Shown piece by piece: positions 5,097 to 8,781 of a DNA stretch of 8,781 bases. Under the pieces are notes generated by a model that was given only the letters and a program-made list of their open reading frames with translations, searched no databases and was not told the DNA's origin. The stretch spans positions 1 to 8,781 of the forward strand of contig CALCUE010000023.1 of NCBI GenBank assembly GCA_937906945.1, in the 5' to 3' direction. The DNA is from an uncultured Clostridia bacterium (lineage in GTDB: Bacteria; Bacillota; Clostridia; Oscillospirales; Ruminococcaceae). Position 1 is the first letter of the stretch. The number at the start of each line of letters is the position of its first letter. A program made the translations under genes and the position numbers.

Positions 5097-6503
5097 TTAT
5101 CCTAATTTAATATTGCCTTCCTTTGGATCGGTGATCCCCGGATGGGAGCTTTCTTCCCCGGAAGGCGGTTCCGGTTCTTCCTCCGGTTGCGGTTGCGGTT
5201 CCGGTTGTGGCTGAGACTGCGGCTGCGGTTGTGGCTGAGGTTGCGGCTGCGGTGTCACCGGGACGACCGGCGCCACCGGCGTCGGTTCTTCCGATTCTTC
5301 CGGTTCCACCGGAACCACCGGCGCGCCGAAGAAATAGGTTTCGTCGAAAGTCAGGATCGACCCGACCCGGTTGCCGAGGTCAAAAGCCTCTTCCATCGCC
5401 CGGATGGTCTCTTTGGAATTTTCTTCCGTCACAAAAATCGGCAAAAGCGGGATGTCCGTCCCGTAGCCCAGCGCCGCGTAGATCGCGTTCGCCAGCTCCA
5501 GGGGATCCTCCGGCGGATTTTTGAAATAGAACGAGGGGAGTTTTTCCCCGACGAAAGCCTTGGGGTCGATGATCGGAGCCAACCCGTCGCAGGGGAACGT
5601 GGCCGGCGAACCGCCGTAGATCCCGTCCTCTCCGGCAATAACGGCCATGCCGTCATAGGCCAGAAGGACGTTTGTTTCCGACGTAACGGCGGCGGAATAG
5701 ACCCTTTGGGCGAACTGCTTCAGAATCTCATTTTTCGAGGCGGTAAGGTTCGTCCCGAAATAGGCGTAATTGAGGCCGTTTTCGTCCGGGAACCGAAGTC
5801 CGTCCAGCAAAATGGCGTCCACGCCAAAATCCAGCGCGTCATAAACAATGTCTAAAACGTATTTCTGCGCCGTGTTGGAATAGGGGTTGAGCCACGGCTT
5901 ACCACCGTCGTCCACCGAATCGTCGAGCCAGAGGACGCCGTCCTCCGTCTCGTACCGGATGGCCATATCGGCGGAGTTATAGGGCGCCGTGGCGTCCTCA
6001 AAGGTATAGATCCGGGCGACAACGTCAAAGCCCAGCTCCTTGGCGACGCCGATCCGCTGTTTCAGATCGACGGCGCGGGTGGACATAGCGCCGGCGCTTT
6101 GGACGCTGGTCTGGTTGGAACGGTAGGTCACTTCCCCGGCGGCGGTCTTCATCTCCAGAACGACCGCCGTCACCTCATCCGGCAGATCGCAGAGAAAATG
6201 ATAGTACCCCTCGACGTTATAAAGCGTCTCCGCCGGCACCGTTGCCGCCACCGTCTCTTTTTCCAGAAATTCCGGCAGAACGACCTCCGGCGTCTTCTCC
6301 TCCTCGGGCACGTCCACCGGGTTCTGCTCGATGATCTCCTTGTTGGCGTCGTTGATTTTTTTCATCAGCGGCTCATAAAGGAACCAGCCCACGGTGAAAA
6401 GAGCCGCCGCCGCTAAAACGGCGATGGCCGCTTTGATGATCTTTCCCCGGATGGGGTTATAGATCCGCGAGCGGTAGTGTTTGATTTTATAGCCTTTTTT
6501 CAT
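5097..6503 (-). CDS. Membrane-anchored DUF4015-type putative glycoside hydrolase
   Basis: This 468-residue protein has a basic cytoplasmic start (1-22), one membrane segment (about 23-43) and an extracellular body. Residues about 90-395 match the DUF4015/putative glycosyl hydrolase TIM-barrel pattern: AVVLEMKTAAGEVTYRSN (113-130), an early strand resembling the V-K-D-x-x-G-x-V-x-Y element of that family, then WLNPYSNTAQKYVLDIVYDA (204-223) and VDAILLDGLRFPD (228-240), matching the family's W-x-N-P-Y and F-D-E-I-x-x-D-Y-x-R-F-P motifs. A polymeric glycan of the envelope is the probable target, though activity has rarely been shown for this family. The tail (396-468) is Pro/Glu/Gln rich with a QP run at 418-440. 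GAGG (6511-6514) stands 7 nt before the ATG. It lies 15 bp after the RnfA-like gene in the same operon, where RnfB would be expected. Confidence 0.82.
   Translation of the reverse strand: MKKGYKIKHYRSRIYNPIRGKIIKAAIAVLAAAALFTVGWFLYEPLMKKINDANKEIIEQNPVDVPEEEKTPEVVLPEFLEKETVAATVPAETLYNVEGYYHFLCDLPDEVTAVVLEMKTAAGEVTYRSNQTSVQSAGAMSTRAVDLKQRIGVAKELGFDVVARIYTFEDATAPYNSADMAIRYETEDGVLWLDDSVDDGGKPWLNPYSNTAQKYVLDIVYDALDFGVDAILLDGLRFPDENGLNYAYFGTNLTASKNEILKQFAQRVYSAAVTSETNVLLAYDGMAVIAGEDGIYGGSPATFPCDGLAPIIDPKAFVGEKLPSFYFKNPPEDPLELANAIYAALGYGTDIPLLPIFVTEENSKETIRAMEEAFDLGNRVGSILTFDETYFFGAPVVPVEPEESEEPTPVAPVVPVTPQPQPQPQPQPQSQPQPEPQPQPEEEPEPPSGEESSHPGITDPKEGNIKLG
5184..5252 (-). repeat. Hexanucleotide-type repeat coding for Gln-Pro
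   Basis: The DNA encoding residues 418-440 of the glycosidase-like protein is a degenerate run of 6-bp units (CAACCG/CAGCCG types on the coding strand) giving alternating Pro and Gln. Unit loss or gain would keep the frame and change only the length of the extended linker. Confidence 0.75.
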
Positions 6504-6518
6504 AATGGATCCTCAAGG

Positions 6519-7112
6519 TCAGGTCGGAAGCTGATGGCCGACCAGCCCGTAAAATGCGAGGGACAGAAGTCCCAGATAGATTAAAACCACCGGAAGCCCA
6601 CGGAAGGCCTTCGGCACATGGCAAAGCTGGACCCGTTCCACGCCGAACCCGACCAGCACCACCGCGACCGCGAAGCCGAGGCTGGTACCGAGGCTGTAGC
6701 CGATCGTTCCGACAAAATCCAGTCGCTCGATGGCCGGGATCAGAAGACCGCCCAGCATCACGCCGTTAAAAATCGCCGTGGTCATGTTGTCTTTGATTTT
6801 TTCAAAGAACGCCGGCCAGAACCGCCGAAGCAGAAAATAGGCCGCCACGTAGATCACGATGACGCAGACAATGGACGCCATCGGCAGCAGGATATAGCTG
6901 TCGGCGCTGCCCGAAAGAGGGCGGCGCAGCGGATAGCTGACCATGGACGACACCAGCGAAACAGCGGCCAGAAGGCCGGTATAGCAGAAAAGGTCCTTCG
7001 GTTGGCGCACCAGATAGAGGACCCAGCTGGTCCCGAGAGAACGGGTGAAAATAATATTTTCCACGAAGGCGGCCGTCAAAAGCACCGTTACAAATTGCAG
7101 AATAACGCTCAT
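6519..7112 (-). CDS. RnfA-like (Rnf/Nqr family) membrane protein lacking cluster cysteines
   Basis: This 197-residue integral membrane protein has about six hydrophobic segments and the length of RnfA/RsxA/NqrE. VENIIFTRSLGTSW (17-30) aligns without gaps to the RnfA motif VNNFVLSRFLGICP, and RVQLCHVPKAFRG (160-172) followed by LIYLGLLSLAFYG (177-189) matches the RnfA C-terminal signature ERLELADVPKAFRG plus LITAGLMALAFMG. In RnfA, one cysteine in each half (LGxCP and TNCAVLG) helps hold an iron-sulfur cluster shared with RnfE. Here they correspond to Ser29 and Gly117 (FNGVMLG, 115-121). The remaining cysteines (43, 83, 164) are elsewhere. It overlaps the RnfE-like gene by ATGA, with GGAGG 7 nt before the start. 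The redox role is doubtful, so no gene symbol is given. Confidence 0.82.
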   Translation of the reverse strand: MSVILQFVTVLLTAAFVENIIFTRSLGTSWVLYLVRQPKDLFCYTGLLAAVSLVSSMVSYPLRRPLSGSADSYILLPMASIVCVIVIYVAAYFLLRRFWPAFFEKIKDNMTTAIFNGVMLGGLLIPAIERLDFVGTIGYSLGTSLGFAVAVVLVGFGVERVQLCHVPKAFRGLPVVLIYLGLLSLAFYGLVGHQLPT

Positions 7113-7756
7113 TGGTCCCCCTCCTCATCCAAAATAGGCTCCACATAGTCCGGACGGTGGAACAAAAGCCGCAGCGCGGCGACGCCGGCGGCCATAAAGC
7201 CCAGAAGAATAAAGCCCCAGAACGGAAGCCGCACCGCCGGGAAGGTGTGTTCCGACACCTTGACGCCCCAGATCGTGCCGTTTCCGAAAAATTCCCGGGC
7301 CATGCCGAGCACCGCCGCCACCAGACCGAAGCCGACGGAAAGGCAAAGTCCATCCAACGCCGCTTTCCCGACGTTATGCTTTTCCGAATACCGGGCGGAA
7401 TAGACCGACGGAACGGTGCTCACCGCGAGGATCGGAAGATAGATACCGACGGAGTCGAGCACCGTCGCGGAAAGATTTTTGCAGACCAGATACGCCGGAT
7501 AGAGCATAGCCGCCGAAAGGAGCATATAGACGGCGACCCGGCTCCATTTAGGAAGGACTTTTCCGAAGGCCGACGCGAAAATGAGCACGGGGAACGTGAC
7601 GAACAGAAACGTGATCGTCAGCGCCACGCCGTTTTGCAAGCTGGTGGCTCCCGCCGCCAACTGGCCGATGACAAGTCCCCCGACCAGAACGGGGTTGGAA
7701 AACAGAAGATAGGAAAGGCTCTCCAGCGGATTGGTTTTCTGTTTTTCACCGATCAT
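7109..7756 (-). CDS. RnfE-like (Rnf/Nqr family) membrane protein lacking cluster cysteines
   Basis: This 215-residue integral membrane protein has about six hydrophobic segments. Its start, NPVLVGGLVIGQLAAGATSL (21-40), aligns to the RnfE motif NPVLVQLLGLCPALAVT; DSVGIYLPILAVST (101-114) aligns to ESLGIFIPLIVVNC; and ALDGLCLSVGFGLVAAVLGMAREFFGNGTIWG (from residue 133) matches the RnfE sequence around LDGxxMGxGFTxAL followed by the REILGxGTLFG motif. The two cysteines that in canonical RnfE/NqrD bind the shared cluster are replaced by Gly31 and Thr114. The protein ends in an acidic cytoplasm-like tail (DEEGDQ). An almost perfect Shine-Dalgarno (7766-7774) lies inside the end of the acidic gene, and the start overlaps that gene's stop by ATGA. 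It belongs with the RnfA-like gene as a pair; whether other Rnf subunits exist lies outside this window. Confidence 0.82.
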   Translation of the reverse strand: MIGEKQKTNPLESLSYLLFSNPVLVGGLVIGQLAAGATSLQNGVALTITFLFVTFPVLIFASAFGKVLPKWSRVAVYMLLSAAMLYPAYLVCKNLSATVLDSVGIYLPILAVSTVPSVYSARYSEKHNVGKAALDGLCLSVGFGLVAAVLGMAREFFGNGTIWGVKVSEHTFPAVRLPFWGFILLGFMAAGVAALRLLFHRPDYVEPILDEEGDQ

Positions 7757-8781
7757 CGCGAAGCCACCTCCTTTGGATCGTCATAGACAAAGAACGGGTC
7801 GTCGTCGCTGAGGTAGGGAATATCGTCGTCCAAAGCCGGATCCGGCTTTTTGGGTTCCTGTTTGAGCACCGTTTTCTCTTCTTCCAGAATCGGTTCCGTT
7901 TCGTCCCCGAAGAAGGACGCGCCGTCCCACTCCAGGTCCTCGTCCTCTTCCGGGTCCTCCGGTTCTTCCGGTTCTTCCTCCGGTTCCTCGCTCCAGTCCT
8001 CGTACGGATCCGCCGGTTCCCCGTCATTCGGTTCCTCGTCGTCCTCCTCGTCCGGATCGGTCAGAGGCTCTTTTTCCTCCGTGAAGAACGGTTCTCCCTC
8101 GTTCCAGGAAAGGGGCGATCCCTCGACGGCTTCGACGGCTTCCTCCACGATTTCCTCAACGGTTTCGGGCGCTTCGACGGCTTCTTCAACCGCTTCCTCG
8201 ACCGCTTCGGCGGTCTCTTCGGGCGCTTCGACGGTTTCCTCCCCGATTTCTTCGACGATTTCCGACACTTCAACCGCTTCCATAACGGTCTCAGCGGTTT
8301 CCTCCGCCGCTTCTTCTATGGTTTCCGAAATTTCCTCAGCGTCCTTTTCTTCTACCGCCTCGGTCTTTTCGGCTTTTTCTTTTTTCGGTGTACCGACCGC
8401 CGCCTGAATGGCTTCCATGAAGTAACCGAACGTCAGTTTCCGCCCGCTCTTTTTGACTTTTTCGGTGGGTTCGGTTTCTTCCGTCGTCTCGTCGATTTCC
8501 TCGATTTCCTCGACAATCTCTTCGCTCGGTTCCTCGGTTTCCGACGGCATAACGGTTTCTTCTTCGGTCATCGGTTCGACCTCGACGACTTCCTCCACGG
8601 TTTCGGGCGCTTCGGCGACTTCTTCAACCGCTTCCGTAACGACCTCGGCGGTTTCCGGCACTTCGGCGGGTTCCTCCGCCGCTTCTTCTATGGTTTCCAA
8701 AAATTCCTCAGCGGCCTTTTCTTTTGCCGCCTCGGTCTTTTCGGCTTTTTCTTTTTTCGGTGTACCGACCGCCGCCTGAAT
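7753..8781 (-). CDS. Large acidic repeat protein, 5' end outside the window
   Basis: The frame is open to the right edge, giving at least 342 residues; the N-terminus is missing. The TTG at 8700 lies inside the repeat and is not a credible start. The protein is dominated by Glu, with Val, Ala, Thr and Pro, in degenerate EEAVE/ETVEE steps. A 124-residue unit beginning IQAAVGTPKKEKAEKTEA occurs twice (from 8781 and from 8409). Between the copies is a basic and aromatic island, KVKKSGRKLTFGYFMEA. The tail (last 140 or so residues) is Asp/Glu/Pro rich and ends in SDDDPFFVYDDPKEVASR. No membrane segment is visible. The stop overlaps the RnfE-like start by ATGA, a place usually occupied by rnfG. 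Family unknown; it could be a scaffold or cation-binding polyanion, or the tail of a larger subunit such as an RnfC-like protein, whose C-termini are often repetitive. Confidence 0.75.
   Translation of the reverse strand: MQAAVGTPKKEKAEKTEAAKEKAAEEFLETIEEAAEEPAEVPETAEVVTEAVEEVAEAPETVEEVVEVEPMTEEETVMPSETEEPSEEIVEEIEEIDETTEETEPTEKVKKSGRKLTFGYFMEAIQAAVGTPKKEKAEKTEAVEEKDAEEISETIEEAAEETAETVMEAVEVSEIVEEIGEETVEAPEETAEAVEEAVEEAVEAPETVEEIVEEAVEAVEGSPLSWNEGEPFFTEEKEPLTDPDEEDDEEPNDGEPADPYEDWSEEPEEEPEEPEDPEEDEDLEWDGASFFGDETEPILEEEKTVLKQEPKKPDPALDDDIPYLSDDDPFFVYDDPKEVASR
8355..8409 (-). repeat. 55-bp direct repeat, copy 2 (inner copy)
   Basis: This stretch is identical base for base to 8727-8781, 372 bp away (124 codons, in frame). 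Weaker similarity extends leftwards, with another 28-bp perfect block at 8299-8326 matching 8671-8698, so the unit is an internal gene duplication of about 110 bp that has kept its reading frame. Confidence 0.9.
8727..8781 (-). repeat. 55-bp direct repeat, copy 1 (truncated by the window edge)
   Basis: This copy matches 8355-8409 exactly and runs to the last base of the window, so its true length is unknown. It encodes IQAAVGTPKKEKAEKTEA, the start of the visible 124-residue unit. Confidence 0.9.

Noticed and set aside
7850..8407. Serine-rich plus-strand open frames opposite the acidic gene (also 8453-8779)
   Set aside because: Their Ser/Thr runs are the complement of the Glu/Asp codons of the acidic gene. 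They have no convincing ribosome binding site.
8698..8700. TTG as start of the acidic protein (315 codons)
   Set aside because: The same frame stays open to the window edge and encodes the upstream copy of the repeat (IQAAVGTPKKEK), so this TTG is an internal Leu codon.
8100..8700. CRISPR-like repetitive DNA
   Set aside because: The periodicity follows codons (EEAVE-type steps) in a long open frame; units are degenerate and there are no constant-length spacers.

Overview
This window looks like chromosomal DNA from a moderately GC-rich Clostridia-type Firmicute, possibly an Oscillospirales-like gut bacterium. The evidence is Gram-positive lipoprotein signals, strong purine-rich ribosome binding sites (GGAGG type), a TTG start, VanY-like and DHHW surface lipoproteins, and Rnf-family membrane subunits. 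No rRNA, tRNA, CRISPR, transposase or phage gene is visible. The taxonomic placement is inference.

Three transcription units are visible. (1) A minus-strand operon runs from a promoter near 3756-3784 to a terminator at 76-108. Its order is a carbohydrate-binding (CBM9-like) protein without signal peptide, rsmE (16S rRNA m3U1498 methyltransferase), an M15/VanY-type D,D-carboxypeptidase lipoprotein, and a DHHW-family lipoprotein with a Cys/His-rich tandem repeat. Genes are 12-27 bp apart or overlap by ATGA. (2) A divergent plus-strand unit starts from a promoter at 3852-3878. It encodes a BtuF/TroA-type substrate-binding lipoprotein (TTG start) followed by a 43-codon single-pass membrane ORF at 4928-5059, and ends at a bidirectional terminator at 5062-5093. 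(3) A minus-strand operon enters from the right edge: a very acidic repeat protein (5' end missing), an RnfE-like protein, an RnfA-like protein and a membrane-anchored DUF4015-type glycoside hydrolase-like protein. It ends at the same bidirectional terminator.

Most genes act at the cell envelope: peptidoglycan trimming, polysaccharide or glycan handling, solute capture. The most interesting unit is the third. By motif alignment, its RnfA-like and RnfE-like proteins have lost all four cysteines that in canonical Rnf/Nqr complexes hold the iron-sulfur cluster between these two subunits. No RnfB follows RnfA; a glycosidase-like gene takes that place, and an acidic repeat protein sits where RnfG is usually found. 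This suggests an Rnf-derived membrane module without the usual electron path. Its role is unknown.

Both window ends are repetitive. The left 70 bp carries short hairpin repeats. The right end stops exactly inside a 55-bp perfect direct repeat of the acidic gene, as expected if the window ends where an assembly broke.
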